In this document: piece by piece, positions 1 through 8,775 of the stretch
How positions within the stretch are numbered: position 1 is the stretch's first letter
How the letters are laid out: each line of letters starts with the position of its first letter
From: JBBRWV01 sp038248985
Lineage (GTDB): Bacteria > Planctomycetota > Phycisphaerae > WQYP01
DNA: 19,364 nt
Direction: 5' to 3'
Assembly (NCBI GenBank): GCA_038248985.1
Contig: JBBRWV010000071.1
Location: forward strand, 1-19,364
Made by a program: the position numbers and the translations under genes
Notes under the pieces: generated by a model
Seen by the model: the letters and a program-made list of their open reading frames with translations, nothing else
Told to the model about the DNA's origin: nothing
The model's database searches: none

Positions 1-1
1 G

Positions 2-349
2 ATCGCACAGTTGCTGGAGCTGGCGAAGTGGGTTCGCGAGGCGAAGAAGCACGGGCAGGACCTGGGACTCGATCAGGAAGAAGTCGCGTTCTACGACGCG
101 TTGGCCGAGAACGGATCGGCCAAAGACGTGATGAAATCCGATCAGCTCCGCCTGATGGCTCGCGAACTGGCCGAGATGGTCAAGAGAATGCCCAAGCTCG
201 ATTGGACGCAGCGGGAATCGGTCCGTGCAGACCTGCGCCGCAAGGTGCGGAGGCTTTTGGCAATGTACGGATATCCTCCGGACTTATCGGAAGATGCGAC
301 AATGCTTGTCCTGAAACAGGCGGAGCTATCAACCGAAGCAGGTATTTGA
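2..349 (+). CDS. hsdR: Type I restriction enzyme R subunit, C-terminal end (partial)
   Basis: Only the last 115 codons are in the window; the frame is open from base 2 and the gene begins upstream. HsdR is the ATP-dependent translocase and nuclease subunit of type I restriction-modification complexes and works with HsdM and HsdS. The visible part matches the helical C-terminal region of HsdR (DUF3387-type). Typical blocks are EEVAFYDALAENGSAKDVM, RELAEMVK, DWTQRESVRADLRRKVRRLL and YGYPPDLSEDATMLVLKQAE, ending about where HsdR proteins usually end. The DEAD/helicase motifs and nuclease site would be upstream and cannot be checked, nor can the presence of hsdM and hsdS. It ends 64 bases before the next gene. 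Recognition rests on remembered family sequence, but the match is strong. Confidence 0.88.
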   Translation: MAQLLELAKWVREAKKHGQDLGLDQEEVAFYDALAENGSAKDVMKSDQLRLMARELAEMVKRMPKLDWTQRESVRADLRRKVRRLLAMYGYPPDLSEDATMLVLKQAELSTEAGI

Positions 350-376
350 TTATGCGAAGGTCTATCGAGATAAAAT
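346..376 (+). promoter_or_regulatory. Possible promoter for the 359-aa gene
   Basis: TTGATT (346-351) and TAAAAT (371-376) resemble sigma-70 boxes, but the spacer is 19 bases, longer than the usual 17. It overlaps the hsdR stop codon and would give a leader of about 30 bases. This is weak evidence from sequence alone. Confidence 0.3.
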
Positions 377-413
377 AGTAGACCCAACTGCCGGGAAAAG
401 CCTGTCCCTTACA

Positions 414-1493
414 ATGAGAAAATTAATTAAGGCCATGAAGAAACCGAAACAGAAAAGCCAAAGAAAACCAAGGCCTCACGTCTCTCGAGGCAAAGCCTCA
501 CCGCTCGTCAGCGTGCTTCCCAATCTCGCCCAATGGTGCGAAGGCCGACCCGCGATCATTCGCATCTTCGCCAAAGCAATTGCCGTTTCGCCCGAGGAAG
601 TCACTGCCGGGATGAATGAAATCCATCGCAGGGAATTTCCGGATCCCTGTCCCGTCCCAGACCTCGAACGGTGGCATCAATGCTATTCTCATCAAGACAT
701 TATGATCGATTACATCCTTCGCATGATGTTCAATGGTGACAGGCAGATAGTCGCCAGGGTAAAAGGGATATATGAAGCCTTTCGCGTACTCGGTGCGATG
801 CCCCCTGACGTCATTGGAGCAATACTTTTCCAGATGACCGATGCGCAGGCCCACTTTGCGTGGTATCCCGCCGCATACTTCTGGCAAGACCTTGAGAATC
901 GCGTGGACAGAATGATTGTCGAGGCGGAGAAGCCCAAGGGGACGCCGAACAAGGAAACACGCAAGCTTATAAGTGAACCGGAAATCCGTTTTTTTGCGCG
1001 TGTATGGGCCCCCTGCTGGTTCATTCACCGCATGAAGCCGTCTGAACTTTTAGAGATTGCTAAGAACAGCGACATGGCGGTGGCAAAACCGGCCTTGCTG
1101 AAACTCTTTCGGATTGACCGCTCTTTACCGCTGGTTTCACCTTTCAAAGAACTTATGCATCGACTCGAATCTAACAAGGCAAAGCAACACGACTACATAC
1201 AGCTTACCAATGCTCTGACCGCTGCTCCTATCGCGCCGGCACATCTCCCGCAGATGAAGGCCTTTGCGGCCGCTCCACTTCTTTTGCTGGCGAAAGCGTG
1301 CAAATGCAAACTGACAAAAAACGACATTCGCAAACTTTACGACGCCATAGCCAGGGACCGCCACGGTCGAAACGATTTGGACGATTCCGATTACGACACA
1401 TACCGTAAACGAATGACCCGAGAAACTGCGTTGCTCAAACGGTACGTCGACAAAGTCACTGGGACAAATCCATCTTCGCAAAAGTCCCAGTAG
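414..1493 (+). CDS. Uncharacterised 359-aa protein next to hsdR
   Basis: I do not recognise this protein. The N-terminus (about residues 1-30) is very basic, with many Lys, Arg and Gln, which would suit nucleic-acid contact. The rest looks like a soluble, mostly alpha-helical protein rich in aromatic and charged residues (for example LERWHQCYSHQDIMIDYIL and HFAWYPAAYFWQDLENRVDRM). No signal peptide or convincing membrane segment is visible. The C-terminus is charged, with a DDSDYD patch. No clear Shine-Dalgarno sequence precedes ATG 414; ATG 435 is an alternative start that keeps nearly the whole protein. The balanced amino-acid make-up over 359 codons argues that it is a real gene. Its position between hsdR and rep suggests an accessory role in the element, possibly linked to defence, but that is guilt by association only. 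Confidence 0.7.
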   Translation: MRKLIKAMKKPKQKSQRKPRPHVSRGKASPLVSVLPNLAQWCEGRPAIIRIFAKAIAVSPEEVTAGMNEIHRREFPDPCPVPDLERWHQCYSHQDIMIDYILRMMFNGDRQIVARVKGIYEAFRVLGAMPPDVIGAILFQMTDAQAHFAWYPAAYFWQDLENRVDRMIVEAEKPKGTPNKETRKLISEPEIRFFARVWAPCWFIHRMKPSELLEIAKNSDMAVAKPALLKLFRIDRSLPLVSPFKELMHRLESNKAKQHDYIQLTNALTAAPIAPAHLPQMKAFAAAPLLLLAKACKCKLTKNDIRKLYDAIARDRHGRNDLDDSDYDTYRKRMTRETALLKRYVDKVTGTNPSSQKSQ

Positions 1494-1516
1494 CCATTCT
1501 CCGCCTTTCGTAATTT

Positions 1517-1538
1517 GCCGTCATCATGACACGACGGC
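1517..1538. repeat. Dyad GCCGTC/GACGGC upstream of rep
   Basis: GCCGTC (1517-1522) and GACGGC (1533-1538) form a perfect 6-bp inverted repeat with a 10-base loop. The left arm overlaps a second dyad, GTCAT-C-ATGAC (1520-1530). No T-run follows, so it is not an obvious terminator. It could be an operator or part of a replication origin for the downstream rep gene. Confidence 0.45.
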
Positions 1539-1744
1539 TAAAACATTCTCGCACAACGCCACCCGCCACACCGGTCCCCGGCGGCACGCTTCCCCCCATG
1601 CTTCTCGGCCAGGAAGCATGGACGGTGCGACACGTTCCTGCATCCCGTCAATCCGCCATGGTGGACGCCGACAAGGTCCGGCGACTTCTCGCGTCCCGCC
1701 TCGCCCGCCGAATCCAAGAAAGCAAATCACATGAAAGCTCATAA
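1526..1744 (+). CDS. Possible small 72-aa protein overlapping rep
   Basis: This open frame of 72 codons overlaps the start of the rep gene by 14 bases in another frame, an arrangement that fits translational coupling. The second half is basic and potentially helical (VDADKVRRLLASRLARRIQES). The codon mix looks plausible. Against it, there is no ribosome binding site before ATG 1526, the start codon lies inside a dyad, and a second dyad (1596-1621) falls inside the frame. Starting at ATG 1598 would leave 48 residues. I recognise no family. It may equally be untranslated leader or origin sequence. Confidence 0.3.
   Translation: MTRRLKHSRTTPPATPVPGGTLPPMLLGQEAWTVRHVPASRQSAMVDADKVRRLLASRLARRIQESKSHESS
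1596..1621. repeat. Perfect 9-bp dyad CCATGCTTC/GAAGCATGG upstream of rep
   Basis: CCATGCTTC (1596-1604) and GAAGCATGG (1613-1621) form a perfect 9-bp inverted repeat with an 8-base spacer centred on GGCC. It lies about 110 bases before the rep start. Initiator proteins of rolling-circle replicons often bind dyads next to their own gene, so an origin or operator role is plausible. It is not followed by a T-run. Confidence 0.5.
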
Positions 1745-3056
1745 AGTGCTTTGGCACGGAGTCGATACCGCCAAAGTCGGTTACATAGTGACATGGCCCA
1801 GCGGGTTTGAGAAGGAACTGGCAAGGTTCAGGGTGCTGCGCGAACAGGCCCAGCACCTTGGCGGGGGAAACTTCGAGGAATGGGTGCCGTTGGTGACACT
1901 GGGGAATTGTCCCATCTCGTTTACCGCCAGGCCGATGGGAGCCCGGATGCTGCCGTTTGCGTTTGAGAGTGCCGGGGTGATCGTATTCATCGGAGACACG
2001 ATGGGGGCTTGGCAGAGTGGCAAGAAGCGGCAGGGAGTAACGCCGAATGTGCGGGTGGAGTTTCAGCCGTGGTCGGTGGCGCGGGAGGGACTGGCAAAGG
2101 TACATGAGTTTGCCCTGAGGCTATTGCGGGGCATGGGTGGGAACGTGGAGGGGAATCTATTGTCCGAGGTACACATGACAGCGGACATCGAGACCGACAG
2201 GCCGCACAAGGCATCGGACTACCACACCGGCATCGACGGCCTGTGGAGGAAGGTGCGGACCAAACTGCGGACCAATGGGCAGGCGCATGAAGTGGATACG
2301 GATGTAGACACCATCGATATACGGGCGGATACGGCGGGGCCCAGGCTCAAGCAGGTGAACATCGGCAAGGACAAGAAAATGCTGCGGGTTTACGACAAAC
2401 TCTTGGAACTCAAGACCCATCCGGACAAGGCGTTCGAGGGGACTTTGTGGAATTCACCGGAGTTGCGGAATTATGTATGCCGGGAATTTGGCACGGCGGA
2501 GCCGTCCACATCGGTGATGCGGGTCGAATACCAATTGCGGCGGGAACGGCTCTTGGAGCGGGAACTCTCAGCCGTGGAGGACTTTTTGGAGTGGCAGGGG
2601 CCGCTATGGAAGCATCTGACTGAGGAATTTGTGTGCATGATCGAAGATGACGACAGCAACCGCACGCGCTGCAGCGTGCAGCCGTGGTGGAAGGTGGTGC
2701 AGGGGGCGTGGGAGCAGGTGGGAAACGAGCAGTTGCCGAAGCGTTTGAAAACCAAGCCGGATTTCAAGAAATACGTGGACCAGTCGATGGGCTTGATAAC
2801 GACGATGGGGGCGAGGCTCGGGTGTGAGCATGAAGGCCAGCAGATCGACTTGCAGGACATCATCGACATAGCGCGAACCGTGTGGGAGGCCACCCATGAT
2901 GTGCCGTGGGCAGAGGTGATGCGGAAGAAGCGGGAGAGGTTCGATGTGTTGTGGGGGGACTTGCCGGAGGCGTCGCCGGAGGAGCAGTCCAAAGAGGAAA
3001 CCCAAGGTGATTCCCATCCAGATTCACAAATGAACAATCCCGACAGTGTCACATGA
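1731..3056 (+). CDS. Rolling-circle-type replication initiator (Rep_trans-like)
   Basis: This 441-aa protein resembles the Rep_trans / replication initiation factor family. Such proteins nick one strand at a plasmid or element origin through a tyrosine and start rolling-circle replication. The best support is in the middle: a beta-strand block ending in KKMLRVYDKLLELK (about residues 220-235), where family members have a similar R-x-Y-[DE]-K motif, followed by MRVEYQLRRERLLE (about 265-280), matching the R-x-E-x-x-L-[KR]-R block. The tail is acidic and hydrophilic (PEEQSKEETQGDSH) and probably disordered. The start is ATG 1731; only a weak AAGAAAG lies upstream. The coding strand is strikingly G-rich (many GTG, GCG, CGG and GGG codons), unlike the C-rich core genes, which suggests foreign origin. 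Flanking dyads fit an origin region. A relaxase-like or transfer role is possible. Confidence 0.65.
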   Translation: MKAHKVLWHGVDTAKVGYIVTWPSGFEKELARFRVLREQAQHLGGGNFEEWVPLVTLGNCPISFTARPMGARMLPFAFESAGVIVFIGDTMGAWQSGKKRQGVTPNVRVEFQPWSVAREGLAKVHEFALRLLRGMGGNVEGNLLSEVHMTADIETDRPHKASDYHTGIDGLWRKVRTKLRTNGQAHEVDTDVDTIDIRADTAGPRLKQVNIGKDKKMLRVYDKLLELKTHPDKAFEGTLWNSPELRNYVCREFGTAEPSTSVMRVEYQLRRERLLERELSAVEDFLEWQGPLWKHLTEEFVCMIEDDDSNRTRCSVQPWWKVVQGAWEQVGNEQLPKRLKTKPDFKKYVDQSMGLITTMGARLGCEHEGQQIDLQDIIDIARTVWEATHDVPWAEVMRKKRERFDVLWGDLPEASPEEQSKEETQGDSHPDSQMNNPDSVT

Positions 3057-3155
3057 CAGGTGCCAAATGCGCTCTAAAAATCCCCTTCCTGTAAATATCA
3101 TGGTGCGTGATACTCTTGCGCACCCCTCCCCTCATCCCCATTTCCGCAACCTCGC

Positions 3156-3220
3156 AGGGGGACAGGTACGCGGTCGGACCCGCTCGAGCCGCGGGGCCCC
3201 CGCCCGCATACCTGCCCCCT
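3156..3220. repeat. Large imperfect hairpin downstream of rep
   Basis: AGGGGG-A-CAGGTA (3156-3168) can pair with TACCTG-CCCCCT (3209-3220), leaving one bulged base. GCGG (3170-3173) can extend it against CCGC (3204-3207). The long loop contains the palindrome GCTCGAGC (3182-3189). No T-run follows, so it is not a simple terminator. It could be a rolling-circle origin, a transfer origin, or a small palindromic intergenic repeat. Confidence 0.55.
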
Positions 3221-3260
3221 CTCGCGTTCATTGGCAGAATCTTGGTGCGAAAAAGGAAGA

Positions 3261-3289
3261 GGCGGATGGAGCGATGAGGAGCATCCGCC
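3261..3289. repeat. Perfect 8-bp inverted repeat GGCGGATG/CATCCGCC
   Basis: GGCGGATG (3261-3268) and CATCCGCC (3282-3289) form a perfect stem around a 13-base loop. Together with the flanking CCCTAC it looks like the short palindromic intergenic repeats seen in many bacterial genomes. Whether it occurs elsewhere in this genome cannot be seen from the window. Confidence 0.45.
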
Positions 3290-3436
3290 CCTACTCATTT
3301 ACAACGGCACCGACGCCCACGGACTCCCCTAGTCAGCACATTCAGCATAACCCCTCGCTCTGCGGTGCGGCCGTCAAGGATACTACGTTCCTCAGTCAGA
3401 AAAACCGGACAATCACGACCGCCAAGTGATTTATAA

Positions 3437-3460
3437 GGAATCCGAGATTCTCCATTTTTT
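3437..3460 (+). terminator. Weak terminator-like hairpin after rep
   Basis: GGAATC (3437-3442) pairs with GATTCT (3446-3451) around a 3-base loop, with one G-T pair. It is followed, after CCA, by six T residues. The stem is short and AT-rich, so it may end the rep transcript only inefficiently. Confidence 0.25.
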
Positions 3461-3605
3461 CCTCCTTCCGGTACGTTCCTCCTGGACTGCCGCAACGCTC
3501 GGGGTGGGGGGGCAGTTGTGCTGACGGGGAGACGAATGTGCGGGTGCATCAGGAGGATCCGAATGCAACGCGCGAACGTCGCTTGTCAGCGGTTAGAATC
3601 TCTCG

Positions 3606-3612
3606 AAAGGAG
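3606..3612 (+). promoter_or_regulatory. Ribosome binding site setting the recombinase start
   Basis: AAAGGAG lies six bases before ATG 3619. This selects ATG 3619 over the in-frame upstream GTG at 3538. The 27 residues that the GTG would add do not resemble a recombinase N-terminus. Confidence 0.8.
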
Positions 3613-3618
3613 AAACAC

Positions 3619-5424
<1,806 letters not shown>

Positions 5425-5437
5425 ATATAGGTCCAGC

Positions 5438-5466
5438 ACTCTAGACCATTGACCCTTCCCCGTCAA
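5438..5466 (-). promoter_or_regulatory. Promoter of tRNA-fMet
   Basis: On the minus strand TTGACG (5466-5461) is followed after exactly 17 bases by TAGAGT (5443-5438). The -10 box ends 13 bases before the mature tRNA 5' end. Box quality, spacing and position all fit a sigma-70-type tRNA promoter. Confidence 0.65.
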
Positions 5467-5495
5467 CCCGGCCTCGCAAAAATCGCCGCCCCTTC

Positions 5496-5525
5496 TTGCA
5501 ATCACCCACGCCCAGCCCTTACACT
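5496..5525 (+). promoter_or_regulatory. Possible fusA promoter
   Basis: TTGCAA (5496-5501) and TACACT (5520-5525) are separated by 18 bases and resemble sigma-70 boxes. If used, transcription would start near 5532 and leave a structured leader of roughly 330 bases before fusA. No better-matched promoter was found nearer the gene. Confidence 0.35.
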
Positions 5526-5602
5526 ACTTGGCTCTTTACGATGGCCAACAAACCGTCGAAAAAAAGGACTCGATCGTGAAGTCGCTTATCGATATTCACT
5601 AA

Positions 5603-5652
5603 GCCCATGCCGAGGGTTTCGCCCTACGCATGGGCAAACCATCGGCACGATG
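5603..5652 (+). repeat. Two adjacent stem-loops in the fusA leader
   Basis: GCCCATGC (5603-5610) pairs with GCATGGGC (5628-5635). Inside it AGGG (5613-5616) pairs with CCCT (5622-5625) around TTTCG. Four bases later CATCG (5640-5644) pairs with CGATG (5648-5652) around GCA. No T-run follows, so these are not ordinary terminators. Regulatory or small-RNA structure is possible. Confidence 0.45.
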
Positions 5653-5864
5653 CGGCTGAGTGTCACAGCCAAACCCGTGCCCGCGAGAATCGCCCCCCTG
5701 ATGCTCCAGGTCGGCTTGAGCGAATCGCTCCAACCCTCCGGTACTCAGGCCGCTTCTGGCGGGCTTCGCGTTGATGGAGAACACAACAGAATCCAAACTG
5801 TATCGTCACCCAAAATCGTCCCGATAGTTCCACAAATTAACCCCACATTTTTTCAGAGGAAACC

Positions 5865-7988
5865 ATGGCACGCGACCTTACCAAATTCCGTAACATCGGC
5901 ATCGCCGCTCACATCGACGCCGGCAAAACCACCGTCTCCGAACGCATCCTCTTCTACACCGGCAAAACCCACAAAATCGGCGAAGTCCACGAAGGCACCG
6001 CCGTCATGGATCACCTCCAGGAAGAACAGGAACGCGGCATCACCATCACCTCCGCCGCCACTACCTGCCCCTGGTTCCTCCACGGTGCCGGAAACATCCG
6101 ACTCACCGATGACAACTACACCATTAACCTCATCGATACCCCCGGCCACGTCGATTTCACCGTCGAAGTCGAACGCTCACTCCGCGTTCTCGATGGCGCA
6201 GTCGCCGTCTTCGACGGCCGCGAAGGTGTCGAAGCCCAATCCGAAACCGTCTGGCGTCAGGCCACCAAGTACCACGTCCCGCGTCTCTGCTTCATCAACA
6301 AGATGGACAAGGTCGGCGCTGATTTCGAATTCTGCGTCGGCACCATCCGCGACCGTCTCGGCGCCAACCCCGTCCCCATCCAGATCCCCATCGGCGCGGC
6401 CGACACCTTCGCCGGTGTGATCGATCTGGTGGAAATGAAAGCCTACGCCTGGGATGACGAATCCAAGGGCATGGAATGGAAAGAGATTCCGCTCCCGCCC
6501 GAGTACCTGGTCAAGGCCGAACAGGCCCGCGCCTACATGGTGGAAAAAGCCGCCGAGTGCGATGACACCCTTACCGAAAAATACCTCACCGGCGAAGAAT
6601 TGACCATTGAAGAAATCCGCCGGGGCCTGCGCAAGGGCACCATCGCGATCAGCATCAACCCGGTCCTATGCGGTTCGGCGCTGAAGTACAAGGGCGTGCA
6701 ATTGCTGCTCAACAATGTCGTCCACTATCTGCCCAGCCCGCTGGACAAGCCCCCCCTCAAAGGCTTTGATCCCCGCAAAAAAGACATCGAACTCGTCCGC
6801 AAGGCTGACATCAACGAACATTTCTGCGGCATCGTGTTCAAGATCGTTTCCGAACAGCACGGCGATCTGTCTTACCTGCGCGTCTATTCCGGCAAGTTGG
6901 ACTCCGGCGCCCGCATCATCAACTCCACCCGCGACAAACGCGAAAACGCATCGCGCATCCTCGAAATGCACGCCAATGACCGCAAAACGCGCGACTACGC
7001 CGAAGCTGGCGACATCGTCGGTATCAACGGCTTCAAACACAGCCTCACGGGTGATACCGTCTGCGATCCCGACCATCCCATCCTGCTCGAAAAAATGGAA
7101 TTCCCCGAGCCCGTTATCTCGATGTCGATCGAGCCCAAGAGCTCCAACGACAAGAACAAACTCGGCGAAGCCCTCACCACCCTCCGTCGTGAGGACCCCA
7201 CCTTCCGCTCCAATTTCGATGCCGAAACCGGCCAGACCATCATTCACGGCATGGGTGAGTTGCACTTGGAAATCATCGCCAACAAACTCAAACGCGATAT
7301 GAAGGTCGATGTGATCGTCGGCAAACCGAAGGTCGCCTACAAAGAAACCATCACCCACAAATCCGAAGCCCAGGGCAAACACGTCAAGCAGTCCGGTGGG
7401 CGCGGCCAGTTCGGCGATTGCTGGATTCGCATCGAACCCTACACCCCCGTCGAAGGCGACGATTCCGAAGACACCATTCTCTTCGAGAACGAGGTCGTTG
7501 GCGGCACCATCCCCAAGGAATACATCCCCTCCGTCGAATACGGCTGCCGTCAAGCCGCCAAAACCGGCATCCTCGGCGGCTTCCCGCTCATCAACGTCAA
7601 GATCGAACTCTTCGACGGCAGCTACCACGATGTTGACTCGTCGCAGATCGCCTTCGAACAGGCCGGCATTCTCGCCATGCGTGAAGCCGTGCGTAAGGCC
7701 AAGCCCTGCTTGCTCGAACCCATCATGAAGTTGCAGGTGGTCACGCCGATCGAATTCGCCGGCCCCGTGCAGGGCGACATTTCATCCCGCCGTGCGATGA
7801 TCGAAAACGCCGAGCAGCGTGGCAACACGCAGGTAATCGACGCAACCGTGCCGCTGGCCAGCATGTTTGGCTACTCGACGATTCTGCGCTCGCTGACCCA
7901 GGGCCGCGCGACCTACACCATGGAACCTCACACCTACGCCCAGGTGCCCGCCAACGTGCAGCAGGAAATTCTAGCGGCCCAGAAATAA
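5865..7988 (+). CDS. fusA: Translation elongation factor G
   Basis: EF-G is the GTPase that moves tRNAs and mRNA through the ribosome after each peptide bond and helps recycle ribosomes. The 707-aa length is normal. GTP-binding motifs are complete: AHIDAGKT (residues 15-22), RGITI of switch I (57-61), DTPGH (91-95), NKMD (145-148) and GSALKYKG (270-277). Domain IV has GGRGQFGDCWI and the tip loop GSYHDVDSS (His near 588). A short extra stretch (HGAGNIRLTDDNY, about 73-85) precedes DTPGH, a few residues longer than in E. coli. The sequence is of the ordinary EF-G type; switch I lacks the insert I associate with the alternative planctomycete and spirochaete form. AGAGGA precedes ATG 5865 by four bases. 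It is not in a str operon here but stands alone, with a terminator directly after it. Confidence 0.97.
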   Translation: MARDLTKFRNIGIAAHIDAGKTTVSERILFYTGKTHKIGEVHEGTAVMDHLQEEQERGITITSAATTCPWFLHGAGNIRLTDDNYTINLIDTPGHVDFTVEVERSLRVLDGAVAVFDGREGVEAQSETVWRQATKYHVPRLCFINKMDKVGADFEFCVGTIRDRLGANPVPIQIPIGAADTFAGVIDLVEMKAYAWDDESKGMEWKEIPLPPEYLVKAEQARAYMVEKAAECDDTLTEKYLTGEELTIEEIRRGLRKGTIAISINPVLCGSALKYKGVQLLLNNVVHYLPSPLDKPPLKGFDPRKKDIELVRKADINEHFCGIVFKIVSEQHGDLSYLRVYSGKLDSGARIINSTRDKRENASRILEMHANDRKTRDYAEAGDIVGINGFKHSLTGDTVCDPDHPILLEKMEFPEPVISMSIEPKSSNDKNKLGEALTTLRREDPTFRSNFDAETGQTIIHGMGELHLEIIANKLKRDMKVDVIVGKPKVAYKETITHKSEAQGKHVKQSGGRGQFGDCWIRIEPYTPVEGDDSEDTILFENEVVGGTIPKEYIPSVEYGCRQAAKTGILGGFPLINVKIELFDGSYHDVDSSQIAFEQAGILAMREAVRKAKPCLLEPIMKLQVVTPIEFAGPVQGDISSRRAMIENAEQRGNTQVIDATVPLASMFGYSTILRSLTQGRATYTMEPHTYAQVPANVQQEILAAQK

Positions 7989-8018
7989 ACCGCGCTCTGC
8001 CGCAGTTCAATACCCCCC

Positions 8019-8053
8019 AAAAAAGCTCCGCGTGTTTCACGCGGAGCTTTTTT
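8019..8053. terminator. Strong bidirectional terminator after fusA
   Basis: Six A residues and GCTCCGCGTG (8019-8034) pair perfectly with CACGCGGAGC and six T residues (8038-8053) around a TTT loop. The A/T tails make it work as an intrinsic terminator in both directions. It ends fusA and backs up the convergent gene. Confidence 0.9.
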
Positions 8054-8140
8054 CACGCGCCGCTTTTCAGCTCGGCCATCGTACACCATGGGCGTGGCGA
8101 TTCCGAAAAAACAGCACGCTCAATCCCCCGCAAAAAAGAA

Positions 8141-8180
8141 AGCAGGCCCGAAAGCGGATGCCTTCGGGCCTGCTGTTTTA
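8141..8180. terminator. Terminator for the zinc-ribbon gene
   Basis: AGCAGGCCCGAA (8141-8152) and TTCGGGCCTGCT (8163-8174) form a 12-bp perfect stem. On the minus strand it is followed by TTTCTTTTTTG, so it ends the gene at 8234-8620. On the plus strand GTTTTA follows, so it may also act against read-through from fusA. Confidence 0.85.
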
Positions 8181-8233
8181 CTTACATTCAGAAATCCTTG
8201 CGGAATCCCTAGTGTGAAGCAGTAGGGGGGGGC

Positions 8234-8620
<387 letters not shown>

Positions 8621-8627
8621 AACCATT

Positions 8628-8632
8628 CTCCT
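8628..8632 (-). promoter_or_regulatory. Ribosome binding site setting the zinc-ribbon start
   Basis: AGGAG on the minus strand lies seven bases before ATG 8620 and only one base before ATG 8626. It therefore favours the 8620 start over 8626 and over the more distant upstream frame. Confidence 0.75.
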
Positions 8633-8775
8633 GGGAAAAATTGTCGGGTGGGATGCGTCGGGCGGGTGGTTTGGCTTAGGCCTAAACTGAACACTCGGGA
8701 CGGGCATAAGCCCACTGACTGTTACATAGTATGCAGGATGACCACCTAAAAGGATAGTCTATTTCATAATTTTTT

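Larger units (their letters stand above)
3057..3618. other. 562-base non-coding stretch between rep and recombinase
   Basis: I see no convincing gene here. Open frames that cross it run through hairpins and have poor composition. It contains a large imperfect hairpin (3156-3220), a shorter perfect one (3261-3289), a weak terminator-like stem GGAATC-CGA-GATTCT followed by CCATTTTTT (3437-3460), and a G-run (3501-3512). The recombinase ribosome binding site is at the end. TGACAGGTGCC (3053-3063) resembles GGACAGGTACG (3160-3170), perhaps a repeated protein-binding site. The region is a reasonable place for a replication or transfer origin. Confidence 0.6.
5425..5864. other. 440-base spacer with divergent promoters and structured fusA leader
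   Basis: No gene is convincing here, although one plus-strand frame stays open. The left end holds the tRNA-fMet promoter (minus) and a possible fusA promoter (plus). From about 5576 to 5652 several stems lie in a row: GTGAA/TTCAC (5576-5599), GCCCATGC/GCATGGGC (5603-5635) and CATCG/CGATG (5640-5652). GAGCG-AAT-CGCTC follows at 5718-5730. I do not recognise a known riboswitch, tmRNA, SRP RNA or 6S RNA. It may be the fusA 5' untranslated region or a small RNA. Confidence 0.5.

Noticed and set aside
3046..3429. A 127-codon plus-strand frame after rep
   Set aside because: It runs through two hairpins, is rich in Pro, Ser and Arg in no recognisable pattern, and lacks a ribosome binding site.
3501..3528. 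G-runs that might form a G-quadruplex before the recombinase
   Set aside because: The fourth G-tract is 13 bases away, so a stable quadruplex is doubtful from sequence alone.
3538..3618. Upstream extension of the recombinase to GTG 3538
   Set aside because: A good ribosome binding site precedes ATG 3619, and the extra residues do not match the family.
5449..5864. An open plus-strand frame through the spacer before fusA
   Set aside because: It continues out of frame into fusA, covers several stem-loops and has no convincing start. I treat the region as leader or RNA.
6666..7628. A 320-codon minus-strand frame inside fusA
   Set aside because: It is an antisense shadow of a highly conserved gene, with biased composition only.
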